From Acinetobacter chengduensis (GTDB lineage: Bacteria > Pseudomonadota > Gammaproteobacteria > Pseudomonadales > Moraxellaceae), in the NCBI RefSeq assembly GCF_003664645.1, contig NZ_RCHC01000004.1, positions 186,001 through 250,000 on the forward strand: a stretch of DNA of 64,000 nucleotides, written 5' to 3'. Shown in pieces: positions 25,279 to 34,498 of the stretch; the stretch's first letter is position 1; each line of letters opens with the position of its first letter. The notes below the pieces were generated by a model that saw only the letters and a list, made by a program, of their open reading frames with translations, did no database searches and was not told the origin of the DNA. Position numbers and translations under genes: made by a program.

Positions 25279-26760
25279 TTAATTTGAAGACTGAGGTAGC
25301 TCAGTAACGAGTCGCAAAGAAACCGACAACTCGTCCAACTGAAAATGCGGTCTTAAAAAGACCACAGATTTGTAGTGACCCGGTTCAGCTGGGTTTTCTA
25401 CAACTTTTACAGAGGCTTCACGCAATGGATATTGTGCTTTTGCTTCTTGCGAAGCGCCATCATCCAATAACACATATTGTGAGAGCCAACTGTTTAAAAA
25501 AGCTTCTACATTACCTGCAGATGCAAAACTACCCACTTTGTCACGCATCATTGCTTTTAAATAATGTGCGATGCGTGATACAGCCATAATGTATTGTATT
25601 TGACTTGATAATGCTGAATTTGCATTCGCCGTATCACTGTCATATTTCTTTGGTTTTTGCGTGGATTGCGCACCAAAAAATGCAGCATAATCCGAGTTTT
25701 TACAATGAACTAATGGAATAAAACCAAGATCACTTAATTCTTTTTCACGACGATCTGTAATTGCAATTTCGGTTGGGCACTTAAATACAACTTCACCATC
25801 ATTGGTTTTAAAGGTATGAACTGGCAACCCTTCAACCAAGCCACCACCTTCAACACCACGAATTGCAGCACACCAACCATGCTGATCAAAAGCATTGGTT
25901 AACCGTGTACCAAATGCATAAGCTGCATTCATCCATAAGTATTCATTGTGGTTTTCACCAGAAACTTCTTCAACGTAGTTAAAGCCTTCAGTTGCTGTAC
26001 CTTCTTTAGGGTGATATGGTAAACGCCCTAAAACACGAGGCATAGTTAAAGCAACATATCGCGCATCATCACTTTCACGGAATGAACGCCATTGTACGTA
26101 TTCTGCTGTTTCAAAGATTTTTGCAACATCACGCGGACGGTCAATATCCGTAAATGATTCTAGACCAAACATGTCAGAAGACGTTGCTGAAATAAATGGT
26201 GCATGAGCAGCGGCGGCCACATGTGAGATCTGTTCCAATAAGTACATATCAGAAGGTGTACGATCAAATTCAAAGTCACCAATAATTGTTGCATAAGGCG
26301 CTCCACCAAAAGAACCATACTCTTCTTCATAGATTTTTTTGAATAGAGTACTTTGATCGAAATCAGTTGCGCCTTGGAAATCTTTCACTAATTCTTTTTT
26401 CGTTGTATTTAACATACGAATTTTAATTAAAGAGTTCGATGGTGTTTCTTGGCAAAAATAATATAAACCACGCCATGTCGATTCAATTTTTTGAAACTCT
26501 TCATGGTGCATAATTTTGCTTAATTGTTCTGAAATTAAGGCATCAATTTCTGCAATGCGTTTATCAATTGAAAGTGACATATTTTCAGATACTGTAATCG
26601 TACCTGCCATCACTTCTTTTGCCAGTTCACCAATCAAGCTTTTTGCTCGATCGTGCTCTTGATCGTTACGTGCAATACGGCTTTGCTCTACAATAGAATC
26701 CAGTAAAGAGTAATTTTTAACTTCAGCAACTGAAGCTGTAGCGGTATTAAAATTATTCAC
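25279..26760 (-). CDS. tssC: T6SS contractile sheath large subunit TssC (VipB)
   Basis: A 493-residue sheath protein. Family landmarks include IDKRIAEIDALISEQLSKIM near the N-terminus, then WRGLYYFC, IGDFEFDRTPSDMYLLEQIS, PRVLGRLPYHP and, near the C-terminus, the Pro/Gly-rich ENPAEPGHYKSVVFLRPHFQ. I prefer the GTG at 26760, which has GAGG six bases upstream and overlaps the tssB stop by 8 bases. An in-frame GTG at 26775 would add five residues. TssC pairs with TssB to build the sheath recycled by ClpV. Confidence 0.93.
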   Translation of the reverse strand: MNNFNTATASVAEVKNYSLLDSIVEQSRIARNDQEHDRAKSLIGELAKEVMAGTITVSENMSLSIDKRIAEIDALISEQLSKIMHHEEFQKIESTWRGLYYFCQETPSNSLIKIRMLNTTKKELVKDFQGATDFDQSTLFKKIYEEEYGSFGGAPYATIIGDFEFDRTPSDMYLLEQISHVAAAAHAPFISATSSDMFGLESFTDIDRPRDVAKIFETAEYVQWRSFRESDDARYVALTMPRVLGRLPYHPKEGTATEGFNYVEEVSGENHNEYLWMNAAYAFGTRLTNAFDQHGWCAAIRGVEGGGLVEGLPVHTFKTNDGEVVFKCPTEIAITDRREKELSDLGFIPLVHCKNSDYAAFFGAQSTQKPKKYDSDTANANSALSSQIQYIMAVSRIAHYLKAMMRDKVGSFASAGNVEAFLNSWLSQYVLLDDGASQEAKAQYPLREASVKVVENPAEPGHYKSVVFLRPHFQLDELSVSLRLVTELPQSSN

Positions 26761-27256
26761 CTTCAACCTCTGCACTTAACTTACGTACTTGATCTGTATT
26801 TTGTAAAACCTGATCCAATAAATCTTCAAGTCGTTCATTATTTGAAATTTTATTACGTAAATCAGTTAGACGTTCGCGCGCTTCTACAAGCTTGCGTAAT
26901 GGATCTACATTTTGTACAACCTGCTCTGGTGTAAAATCTGCCATGCTAGTAAAGGTTAAATCCACACCTATTTTTCCACCGTCTTCAGTCAATGTATTTT
27001 CAACTTGAAAACTTGCACGAGGCGCCAATGAACCCATCACTTCGTCAATATTATCTAAATCCACATTAATGAATTTCTTATCTTTAAGTTTGGTCTTTTC
27101 TACTTCTGATGCTGCAGAGAAATCACCCAAAACACCGACCACAAATGGCAATTCTTTAATTTCTTTACCATCACCTACTTCTACATCGTAAGTCAGCTGT
27201 ACACGTGGCGGACGTATACGTTGTAATTTTTTTTGAACACTTTCACGTTTAGACAT
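26753..27256 (-). CDS. tssB: T6SS contractile sheath small subunit TssB (VipA)
   Basis: A 167-residue sheath subunit starting MSKRESVQKKLQRIRPPRV, followed by LTYDVEVGDGKEIKELPFVV and GVLGDFSA, which is the classic TssB/VipA opening. I choose the ATG at 27256, nine bases after AGGA; the in-frame ATG at 27262 is only three bases from it. The middle holds DLTFTSMADFTPEQVVQNV and the C-terminal helix is charged. It precedes tssC with an 8-base overlap, coupling the stoichiometry of the two sheath proteins. Confidence 0.94.
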   Translation of the reverse strand: MSKRESVQKKLQRIRPPRVQLTYDVEVGDGKEIKELPFVVGVLGDFSAASEVEKTKLKDKKFINVDLDNIDEVMGSLAPRASFQVENTLTEDGGKIGVDLTFTSMADFTPEQVVQNVDPLRKLVEARERLTDLRNKISNNERLEDLLDQVLQNTDQVRKLSAEVEGE

Positions 27257-27275
27257 AATCATATTTCCTATTTTT

Positions 27276-27971
27276 TTATTTATTTAATGACGCAAATGGT
27301 GAAGATCCAGAATGAGTAGGTGCAGATTTAATAACAGCTTGCTCTTTTTTTACTGTTGCAGTGTTTTTAGCGCCAGCTTTTGATTTTGCTGACTTTTCTG
27401 AAGATACTGTGCTCTTATTTTTTTTGGATTGCGTGTTTGACTTTATTGAAGATTTTGTCGATTTATTCGTTTTTGCTTTAAAACTGTCATCTTCTACTTC
27501 AACGGGCTTTTCAATCATAGGCTGAGCAAAACGGATTGTTTCTGCAAGTTGCTTTGCTGGTATATAGCTACTCTCGTTTAGAGAACGCAGTTCTGTCGAG
27601 CGCATTTGATTGAGGGCATTTTGAGCAATACTTACACCTGCCAAAAATGTTACATCGGTTAATTCACGAGACGTTACATTTTGACTGCGTAACACATTAA
27701 TCACTTCTAATGCTTTTAAGTTATAGCCTAAAACTTGATAACGTTTTGCAATTTTTAAGGAAATTTCTTGTTTTAAAGCATCATTTTTTCGATTGCTTCG
27801 ATCACAAAGTTGGTTATAAAAATTGATAAGCTCTGCGTCAGTATCACCCACAGCGACAGAATAATCTTTCAAACAAGATTTACTGATTTCTTGCGTTTGA
27901 TCTTTTGCAAAGCTGAATTGCGTTAAGCTTGCCATAAGGACAAACGTTAAAATGAGATTATACTTATTCAA
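27276..27971 (-). CDS. asaA: T6SS-associated periplasmic protein, AsaA-like
   Basis: First gene of the minus T6SS arm, 231 residues, directly before tssB. It has a signal peptide (LTFVLMASLTQFSFA, cleavage near 22). A helical domain of about 130 residues has three cysteines (C33, C57 and none later visible besides these two clear ones) and repeat-like helices. A C-terminal tail from about 165 is very rich in Lys, Ser, Thr and Asn (SKKNKSTVSSEKSAKSKAGA). In A. baumannii a periplasmic protein named AsaA, from this kind of position, interacts with TssM and is needed for assembly; I apply the name by position and topology, not by confirmed homology. Confidence 0.65.
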   Translation of the reverse strand: MNKYNLILTFVLMASLTQFSFAKDQTQEISKSCLKDYSVAVGDTDAELINFYNQLCDRSNRKNDALKQEISLKIAKRYQVLGYNLKALEVINVLRSQNVTSRELTDVTFLAGVSIAQNALNQMRSTELRSLNESSYIPAKQLAETIRFAQPMIEKPVEVEDDSFKAKTNKSTKSSIKSNTQSKKNKSTVSSEKSAKSKAGAKNTATVKKEQAVIKSAPTHSGSSPFASLNK

Positions 27972-28361
27972 AATAGCCTCTAATTTGAAATTAATTTTAA
28001 TTTATTTAATATTATTTATGTAAGATTTATCACAATTTACTTGTAATAGGCTTCTCAGTTATTCTTGTATAAAAATATGCCGACGATTCTAACAAGATAC
28101 TAGGTTATTAAGTCAATACAAAAATAGAAAATAATTAACATTTTTTGTCAGATTATCTTGAATTTTTTTCTATTTAAGCTTTAAGATGCACGAAAATTGC
28201 ACTTTGTTTTTTTAGAAAAATATGTAGAATATCTTACATAGTTTTAAAAATTTTACATAAACAATTGATATAAAACAAAATATTAAAAAATATTTAGAAT
28301 AAACCACTTTAGAAAAGCTTAATTCTAAGCTACTGAGTGGTGTCTAATAATTGAGAAAATT
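27972..28361. promoter_or_regulatory. Divergent promoter region of the two T6SS arms
   Basis: This 390-base AT-rich gap separates the minus arm (starting with the asaA-like gene) from the plus arm (starting with clpV). Both arms must be transcribed from it. I see no clear regulator site; a run of A/T tracts would suit H-NS silencing, but that is inference. No gene fits in it. Confidence 0.6.
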
Positions 28362-31061
28362 ATGAATAATTTAAAAATTTTAATTACAAAATTGTCACCG
28401 CATACGCGTATTTGTTTAGAAAAATCGGCGAATACATGTATATCACAGCAAAATTATGAGATCGAAATTGAGCATTTTTTTCTAGAATTACTGCAACAAA
28501 ACACTAAAAATGATATTTGTTATTTAACTGAAAAATACAAAATTGATCGTGATGGCATAAGCCAAGATCTCAAAGAGAGTATAAACCAACTCCCAAAAGG
28601 CAATACCCGCACACCAATTTTTGCACAATCAATTATGCGTTTATTAGAACAAGCATGGTTATTGGCATCTGCAGAGAAAAATCCAATCATTCGTAGTGGA
28701 CATTTATTAGTTGCGTTGCTGACTGCACCTGATTTATATCAAATTGCGATACGTGCTTCATATCTATTTGAACGCTTCCCTATCGATACCATGAAGCATA
28801 AATTTTTAGATATGTGCAGTGAAAGTATTGAAAACGAAGCTGGTACAGAAAAAACTCATCCTGAGCACACAGATCCAACATCTACAATCTCATCAGTAGC
28901 TAAAACACCTGCTCTAGATCAATTTACCATTAACCTGACCACGAAGGCTAAAAATGGTGGCATTGATCCAGTCATCGGGCGCGAATTTGAAATTCGCTTA
29001 ATGCTCGATATTTTGATGCGTCGTCGTCAAAACAATCCTATTTTAACGGGCGAACCAGGTGTAGGTAAAACAGCCGTTGTTGAAGGTTTAGCTTTAAAAA
29101 TTGCCAATAATCAAGTGCCAGATGCTTTAAAAAATGTTCAATTACATGTATTGGATATGGGACTTTTGCAAGCAGGCGCAAGTGTTAAAGGTGAATTTGA
29201 AAATCGCTTAAAGCAGGTAATTCAAGAAGTTCAAGCTTCTTTACAGCCGATTATTTTATTTATAGATGAAGCACATACTTTAATTGGTGCAGGTGGCCAA
29301 GCTGGCCAAGCTGGCCAAAATGATGCGGCAAATTTACTAAAACCTGCTTTAGCACGTGGTGAGTTACGTACCATTGCTGCAACAACTTGGGCTGAATATA
29401 AACAATACTTCGAAAAAGATGCAGCTTTAAGCCGTCGTTTTCAAGTGGTGAAAGTTGAAGAGCCGACCGAAGAAGTTGCGATTGATATGTTGCGTGCTAT
29501 GATTCCTGTAATGGCACAACATTTTAATTTACAAATTGATGATGAAGCTATTATGACCGCAGTCCATGCTTCTCATCGTTATATTACAGGCCGTCAACTT
29601 CCAGACAAAGCCATTAGTGTCTTAGATACTGCTGCTGCACGAGTAGCTTTAACTCAAAATGCTCAACCTGTTAAATTGGATCAACTGCTAGCGCAACAGC
29701 ATAATTTAAAGCTTGAATTGAACATTTTAGAAAATGAGCATAAGAGTATTCCCATCCATCATGAACGTATACAAGCGCTCAAAGATCACTTGTCGCAATT
29801 GGCATCTGAGATTGAGCAAGTGACAACACAGTGGATGCAAGAATTAAATTGGGTTCGTCAGATTCAACAACTTGAAAAAAATGCTTTAACTGAAGAAATT
29901 GACCAACAAGAACTCGCATCTTTACGTGCAAAACTTAAAACGAGCCAAGGCCAAAAACCCTTGGTATTTGAACGCGTAAATGCACACATTATTAATGAAA
30001 TTATTTCAGATTGGACAGGCATACCGGTAGGTAAAATGGTCAATGATGAAATTAAGCAAATATTAAGCTTAGAAGAAAGACTTGAGCAACGTGTGATGGG
30101 TCAAGACTATGCCCTTCATCAACTGATTCAAGGTATTAAAACATCTAGAGCTAAACTTGAAGATCCAAATAAACCACAAGGCATATTTATGCTAGTGGGC
30201 CCGAGCGGTGTAGGTAAAACCGAAACAGCTTTGGCTTTAGTCAATGAACTGTATGGCGGTGAATCTCACCTTATTACAATTAATATGTCGGAAGACCAAG
30301 AAGCACATACCGTATCTTCCTTAAAAGGTGCACCTCCTGGTTATGTCGGCTACGGTCAAGGTGGTGTGCTAACCGAAGCTGTGCGCCGTAATCCTTATGC
30401 GGTTGTTTTATTAGATGAAATTGAAAAAGCGCATAAGGATGTTCAAGAACTATTTTATCAAGTTTTTGATAAAGGTACGCTTGAAGATGGTGAAGGCCGT
30501 GTGATTGATTTTAAAAACACAACCATATTATTAACTTCAAATACTGGCTCAAGTACGATTATGCAAGCCTGTTTAAATGCACCTACAGAAGAATGGCCTA
30601 CGGCAGAAGAATTGCTTGAGCAACTTAAACCAAGTTTATATAAACAATTTAAACCTGCTTTTTTAGGTCGTATGCGGATTGTGCCCTACTATCCATTGTC
30701 TGATGATTTACTGATTCGTATTATTCATCATAAATTAGGCAAAATTACGGCACGCTTAGAAAAACAATATGCAACCAAAGTCACTTACACGGATGAGTTA
30801 ATCGAATTACTTTTAAGTCGCTGTACTGAAGTAGACAGTGGTGCGCGTAATGTAGATAACATTTTAAATGCGACAATTTTACCTGCATTAGCAACGCAAA
30901 TTTTAGTTGCCATGAGTGAAAATAACATTCCAAAGCAGATAGAAATTCATGTCAAAAATGATGAAATCATTTATTTACTTGACCCTATTGCAGAGTCTAA
31001 AACCATTAAGAAAGCTAAAACCAAAAAAGATAAAGCTTCAGAAATTGAAAATATTAAATAA
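28362..31061 (+). CDS. clpV: T6SS sheath-recycling AAA+ ATPase ClpV (TssH)
   Basis: An 899-residue ClpB/Clp-family unfoldase. The N-terminal ~150 residues form a double ClpN repeat domain. The first AAA+ module has Walker A GEPGVGKT at 230-237 and Walker B ILFIDEAHTL; a middle coiled coil follows (about 440-530). The second AAA+ module has Walker A GPSGVGKT near 612-620 and the D2 pore segment GAPPGYVGYGQGG. Position beside T6SS genes and the VERVNAHIIN-type ClpV features distinguish it from ClpB. It disassembles contracted TssBC sheaths. A glycine-rich loop after Walker B is lengthened by a tandem GQA repeat. The tail is Lys-rich. An overlapping terminator is not evident before tssA. Confidence 0.95.
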   Translation: MNNLKILITKLSPHTRICLEKSANTCISQQNYEIEIEHFFLELLQQNTKNDICYLTEKYKIDRDGISQDLKESINQLPKGNTRTPIFAQSIMRLLEQAWLLASAEKNPIIRSGHLLVALLTAPDLYQIAIRASYLFERFPIDTMKHKFLDMCSESIENEAGTEKTHPEHTDPTSTISSVAKTPALDQFTINLTTKAKNGGIDPVIGREFEIRLMLDILMRRRQNNPILTGEPGVGKTAVVEGLALKIANNQVPDALKNVQLHVLDMGLLQAGASVKGEFENRLKQVIQEVQASLQPIILFIDEAHTLIGAGGQAGQAGQNDAANLLKPALARGELRTIAATTWAEYKQYFEKDAALSRRFQVVKVEEPTEEVAIDMLRAMIPVMAQHFNLQIDDEAIMTAVHASHRYITGRQLPDKAISVLDTAAARVALTQNAQPVKLDQLLAQQHNLKLELNILENEHKSIPIHHERIQALKDHLSQLASEIEQVTTQWMQELNWVRQIQQLEKNALTEEIDQQELASLRAKLKTSQGQKPLVFERVNAHIINEIISDWTGIPVGKMVNDEIKQILSLEERLEQRVMGQDYALHQLIQGIKTSRAKLEDPNKPQGIFMLVGPSGVGKTETALALVNELYGGESHLITINMSEDQEAHTVSSLKGAPPGYVGYGQGGVLTEAVRRNPYAVVLLDEIEKAHKDVQELFYQVFDKGTLEDGEGRVIDFKNTTILLTSNTGSSTIMQACLNAPTEEWPTAEELLEQLKPSLYKQFKPAFLGRMRIVPYYPLSDDLLIRIIHHKLGKITARLEKQYATKVTYTDELIELLLSRCTEVDSGARNVDNILNATILPALATQILVAMSENNIPKQIEIHVKNDEIIYLLDPIAESKTIKKAKTKKDKASEIENIK

Positions 31062-31088
31062 ATAAGTGGTTTTGATCAAGTTTGTATT

Positions 31089-31118
31089 GGAGTGAGATAA
31101 CACAGTCTCAATCACTCC
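31089..31118 (+). other. Stem-loop between clpV and tssA
   Basis: GGAGTGA-GA and TC-TC-AA-TCACTCC form a bulged stem of about 11 pairs in the 103-base clpV-tssA gap. No T-run follows, so it may be an mRNA processing or stability element, not a terminator. Confidence 0.45.
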
Positions 31119-31164
31119 AGACCATAAAATATTTTAAGTAGAATCGAAATAATAAAGGCGAATT

Positions 31165-32295
31165 ATGAGTGTAGAACTCGAACCCCTATTAAAGCCCATT
31201 AGCGAACAACAGCCTTGTGGTACAGACTATTCATTTTCTAATGAATTTCATGCCATTAAAAAAGCGAAAACGCAGGATGATCCACTATTAGATCAAGGCG
31301 ATTGGGTGGCTGAACCTAAACAAGCAGATTGGTCATTTGTACAGTCTCAAGTAATTGAATTGCTGACTGAAAAAACCAAGGACATTCGCCTTTATACTTG
31401 GTTAATGGAAGCATGGGCAAATTTGTATGGTTTTGATGGTTTAAATAAGAGTCTTACGCTCACACAACAAAGTTTAGAAGCGTATTGGTTGCAGTTATTT
31501 CCAGAAATTGAAGAAGATGATTTGGATCAACGCCTGGGGCTATTACAAGGACTTATTAATCTTTTACCGACATTATTTAAAAGTATTCCGATTGTGAATG
31601 TTTCGCCGTATTACACGCTTTCAGATTATGAATCATTTTTGCACCAACAAAATCAGAAACGTAAAGCAAATATTGAAGACGAGGATCCAGAAAATAGCAT
31701 CAATATGATCGAGCAATTTGATCAGGCGCTGTTTAATACCTCTAAAAGTATTCAATATCAAAATTATCAAACCTTTTTAGATGTATTAAAGCAGTGGCAA
31801 GCACTCAAAAATACGATGGATCAACTGATGGGTTTAGATGCGCCTAGCTTTGCTGGAATTGATTCGCAAATTGAGAGTATTCATTTGAACTTAAAGAAAA
31901 TATATAAAGCCGATGCTTTTTTACAATCTTCAGGGCAAAGCACAAGTACTTCATCCACAGCAATATCTACAGATACATCTACAAGCGTATCGACCCATCA
32001 TGTAGAACAGGCTAACAAAATGCATGTTGAACAGCGTACAACCACTTTTCAGCCACAACAAAACAGTCATTTGGCAAATCGTGATCAAGCCATGCGCTTA
32101 TTACAAGAAATCTCAGATTATTTTCAAGTGAATGAGCCTCATAGTCCAGTCAGCTATATGCTACTAAAAACCATTAAATGGGGTCAAATGCCATTACATG
32201 AATGGCTGACTCAAGTCATTAAAAATGAAAATCCTTTAGAAAATGTCCAAGAAATGTTGGGCGTACAAAATAATGATGCAAATAATAATTGGTAA
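31165..32295 (+). CDS. tssA: T6SS assembly protein TssA (ImpA N-domain)
   Basis: A 376-residue TssA. The N-terminal ImpA_N domain reads LLKPISEQQPCGTDYSFSNE, then the conserved WVAEPKQADWSFVQSQVIEL followed by LTEKTKDIRLYTWLMEAWAN. A linker of about 40 residues (from about 255) is Ser/Thr-rich (STSSTAISTDTSTSVST). The C-terminal domain is short, RDQAMRLLQEISDYFQVNEP then HSPVSYMLLKTIKWGQMPL, which resembles the ring-forming C-terminal region of short TssA forms. TssA primes baseplate assembly and caps or guides sheath polymerisation. tssK starts 5 bases downstream. Confidence 0.92.
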   Translation: MSVELEPLLKPISEQQPCGTDYSFSNEFHAIKKAKTQDDPLLDQGDWVAEPKQADWSFVQSQVIELLTEKTKDIRLYTWLMEAWANLYGFDGLNKSLTLTQQSLEAYWLQLFPEIEEDDLDQRLGLLQGLINLLPTLFKSIPIVNVSPYYTLSDYESFLHQQNQKRKANIEDEDPENSINMIEQFDQALFNTSKSIQYQNYQTFLDVLKQWQALKNTMDQLMGLDAPSFAGIDSQIESIHLNLKKIYKADAFLQSSGQSTSTSSTAISTDTSTSVSTHHVEQANKMHVEQRTTTFQPQQNSHLANRDQAMRLLQEISDYFQVNEPHSPVSYMLLKTIKWGQMPLHEWLTQVIKNENPLENVQEMLGVQNNDANNNW

Positions 32296-32300
32296 TCTAA

Positions 32301-33665
32301 ATGTTAAAAGCTGAAAAAGTATTATGGGGCGAAGGTTTATTCCTTAGACCGCAACATTTTCAAATGCAAGATGCTTATCATGAGCAAAGATTAAATCATA
32401 CTATACGTTCTACTGTGTCATTTTCGTATGGTATACAGCAGTTAGAGTTTGATGAAGTACAACTTTCTACCCAGATTTTAGCTTTAAATAAAATTGAGAT
32501 GATTTGGCAAGATGGGGAAATTTATCAAGCACCTACACAAGACTTATTGCCTGAACCTGTGCTTCTAGATGAATTAAACCTTAAAAATGAAATGCATGTA
32601 TATTTGGCCTTACCCATTATACAAGCCAATAAGAAAAACTTAAGCTTTGAACAACATACACAGTCCAGTCGATATCATTCACATTTGAGTGAAGCCTACG
32701 ATTTATTTACAGATGCTTCACTGGCGGATATTACCTTATTAAGGCGTCGTGCAGAGTTAAAATTATTTGAACATGCACATGAGCCAGCGCAAAGTTTGGA
32801 TGGTTATCTATATATTCAAATTGGTCGTTTAAAGCGTCAAAGTTCAGGCAATTTCATTTTAGATACTAAATTTATTCCCGCAATTTTACACATCTCAGCA
32901 TCTGATTCTTTATTGTCTGGACTTAAAAGAACACTCAACGTTATTAAAGCAAAAATTAAGACTATTCAGGCCAATAACCGTGAAAATGAACAAAAACTGA
33001 TTGAATTCCGATCTGGCGATATTGTTTCTTTTTGGTTGGTCAATGCCTTAAATACGGCACATGCGACCCTTAATCATTTAATGCGTTATCCGTTAATTCA
33101 TCCAGAGCGCTTATATTTCGAATTACTCCGTTTAACAGGTTCTATGCTGACCTTTTCAACAGCTTATGAGGTGGAACACTTACCTGAATATAAGCACACT
33201 CAGCTAGAAGAAAGCTTTGGCCAACTGGATTTAATTTTAAGGGACTTACTCGATACGATTATTTCAAATCGTTATATCAGTATTGTTTTAAAAGAAACTC
33301 GCCCTTCTTATTGGATAGGAAGTTTAGAGTCGGACAAAATCACCCGTGACACTCGCCTTTATTTGGCTGTTTCGAGTGGTGTGATGCCGACGCATGATCT
33401 GATTTCTTATGTTCCACTTCGCTTTAAAGTGGGTAGTACTGTAGATGTAGAACAACGTGTGATGGCTGCCTTACCTGCAGTGACTTTACAACATTTAATG
33501 CAAGTCCCTACGGCAATTCCTGTTCGATCTGGTGTTAGCTACTTTGAAATTGAACCGAATAACGAATTGTATCAACGCATGTTGGATTCCGAAGCGATTT
33601 GTGTCTATATCCCTGCGGGTTTCCAAGATATTTCAATTGAATTGATTGCAGTAATGAACGGATAA
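32301..33665 (+). CDS. tssK: T6SS baseplate-membrane connector TssK
   Basis: A 454-residue TssK protein of typical size. It opens KVLWGEGLFLRPQHFQMQDA, the family signature (W-x-E-G-x-F-L-x-P-Q-H-F-Q), and the C-terminal part contains LAVSSGVMPTHDLISYVPLR and YFEIEPNNELYQRMLDSEAI, as expected. TssK trimers connect the TssEFG wedge to the TssL/TssM membrane complex. It is 5 bases from tssA and 11 from tssL in a tightly packed operon. Confidence 0.95.
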   Translation: MLKAEKVLWGEGLFLRPQHFQMQDAYHEQRLNHTIRSTVSFSYGIQQLEFDEVQLSTQILALNKIEMIWQDGEIYQAPTQDLLPEPVLLDELNLKNEMHVYLALPIIQANKKNLSFEQHTQSSRYHSHLSEAYDLFTDASLADITLLRRRAELKLFEHAHEPAQSLDGYLYIQIGRLKRQSSGNFILDTKFIPAILHISASDSLLSGLKRTLNVIKAKIKTIQANNRENEQKLIEFRSGDIVSFWLVNALNTAHATLNHLMRYPLIHPERLYFELLRLTGSMLTFSTAYEVEHLPEYKHTQLEESFGQLDLILRDLLDTIISNRYISIVLKETRPSYWIGSLESDKITRDTRLYLAVSSGVMPTHDLISYVPLRFKVGSTVDVEQRVMAALPAVTLQHLMQVPTAIPVRSGVSYFEIEPNNELYQRMLDSEAICVYIPAGFQDISIELIAVMNG

Positions 33666-33676
33666 GAAATAGAAAA

Positions 33677-34486
33677 ATGAACATGAATAATAATGCACCT
33701 TCTTTATTTGATGATGGCACGATTGGAACAGGATATATGCCAACGCAAACTGAAGTCAAAGCACAAACTGCTTCTTCCAATATGGTCGATTTATTACATG
33801 ATGGTTTTTACATTGTCTTCTTATTAAAAAACCAATATGTACCATCAGACCCTGAAGGCTTTAAGCAAAAAATTATTGATTTACTAAATCGTTTTGATCA
33901 TCAAGCACGTAAATTACAGTTTAATGCTGATGATATTCAAGATGCTAAATATGCTTTTTGTGCCTTAATTGATGAAACAATTGTGACGCAACAAGATGGA
34001 CGTTTTTTTGATTTACAAAATAACTGGATGCTCAATCCACTACAACTTAGCTTGTTTGGCTCGCAATTGGCAGGTTATCGTTTCTTTGAAAAATTAGAAG
34101 AAATTAGAGCTAAAGGTAAAGAACGTCTAGCTGCTTTAGAAGTTTATCATTACTGCATGCTATTAGGATTTCATGGTAAATATCGTCTTGAATCCATAGA
34201 ACATCTGAATCTTCTGGTTTCTCGTATTGGTGATGAAATTGATTATTTAAAAGGAAAAAAAGTCGCATTTTCTCCTTTTGCAAACTTACCAGATCAAATC
34301 AAACATATCATTCATCGTGAGCTTCCATTCTTTTGGATTTTGATTTTTTTAGTCTTATTTTCTGTACTTTCTTTTGTAGGCTTACATTATATGTTGGGCA
34401 AACAAAATGATACTGCTTTGGCGAAATATCAAAATGTCATTAGTGCACCAGCAGAACAGGCTTATATCACCATTCATTTACCATAA
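33677..34486 (+). CDS. tssL: T6SS inner membrane protein TssL (DotU family), without OmpA domain
   Basis: A 269-residue DotU/TssL. The cytoplasmic helical domain shows DAKYAFCALIDETIVTQ and the conserved FFEKLEEIRAKGKERLAALE, followed by YHYCMLLGFHGKYRLES, all classic. A single C-terminal TM helix (ILIFLVLFSVLSFVGLHYML, about 217-240) anchors it, leaving a short periplasmic tail. No peptidoglycan-binding OmpA domain is fused, so that job likely falls to TagN. Two possible starts (ATG at 33677 and 33683) differ by two residues. It acts with TssM and TssK. Confidence 0.94.
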   Translation: MNMNNNAPSLFDDGTIGTGYMPTQTEVKAQTASSNMVDLLHDGFYIVFLLKNQYVPSDPEGFKQKIIDLLNRFDHQARKLQFNADDIQDAKYAFCALIDETIVTQQDGRFFDLQNNWMLNPLQLSLFGSQLAGYRFFEKLEEIRAKGKERLAALEVYHYCMLLGFHGKYRLESIEHLNLLVSRIGDEIDYLKGKKVAFSPFANLPDQIKHIIHRELPFFWILIFLVLFSVLSFVGLHYMLGKQNDTALAKYQNVISAPAEQAYITIHLP

Positions 34487-34498
34487 GACTAGAATAAA

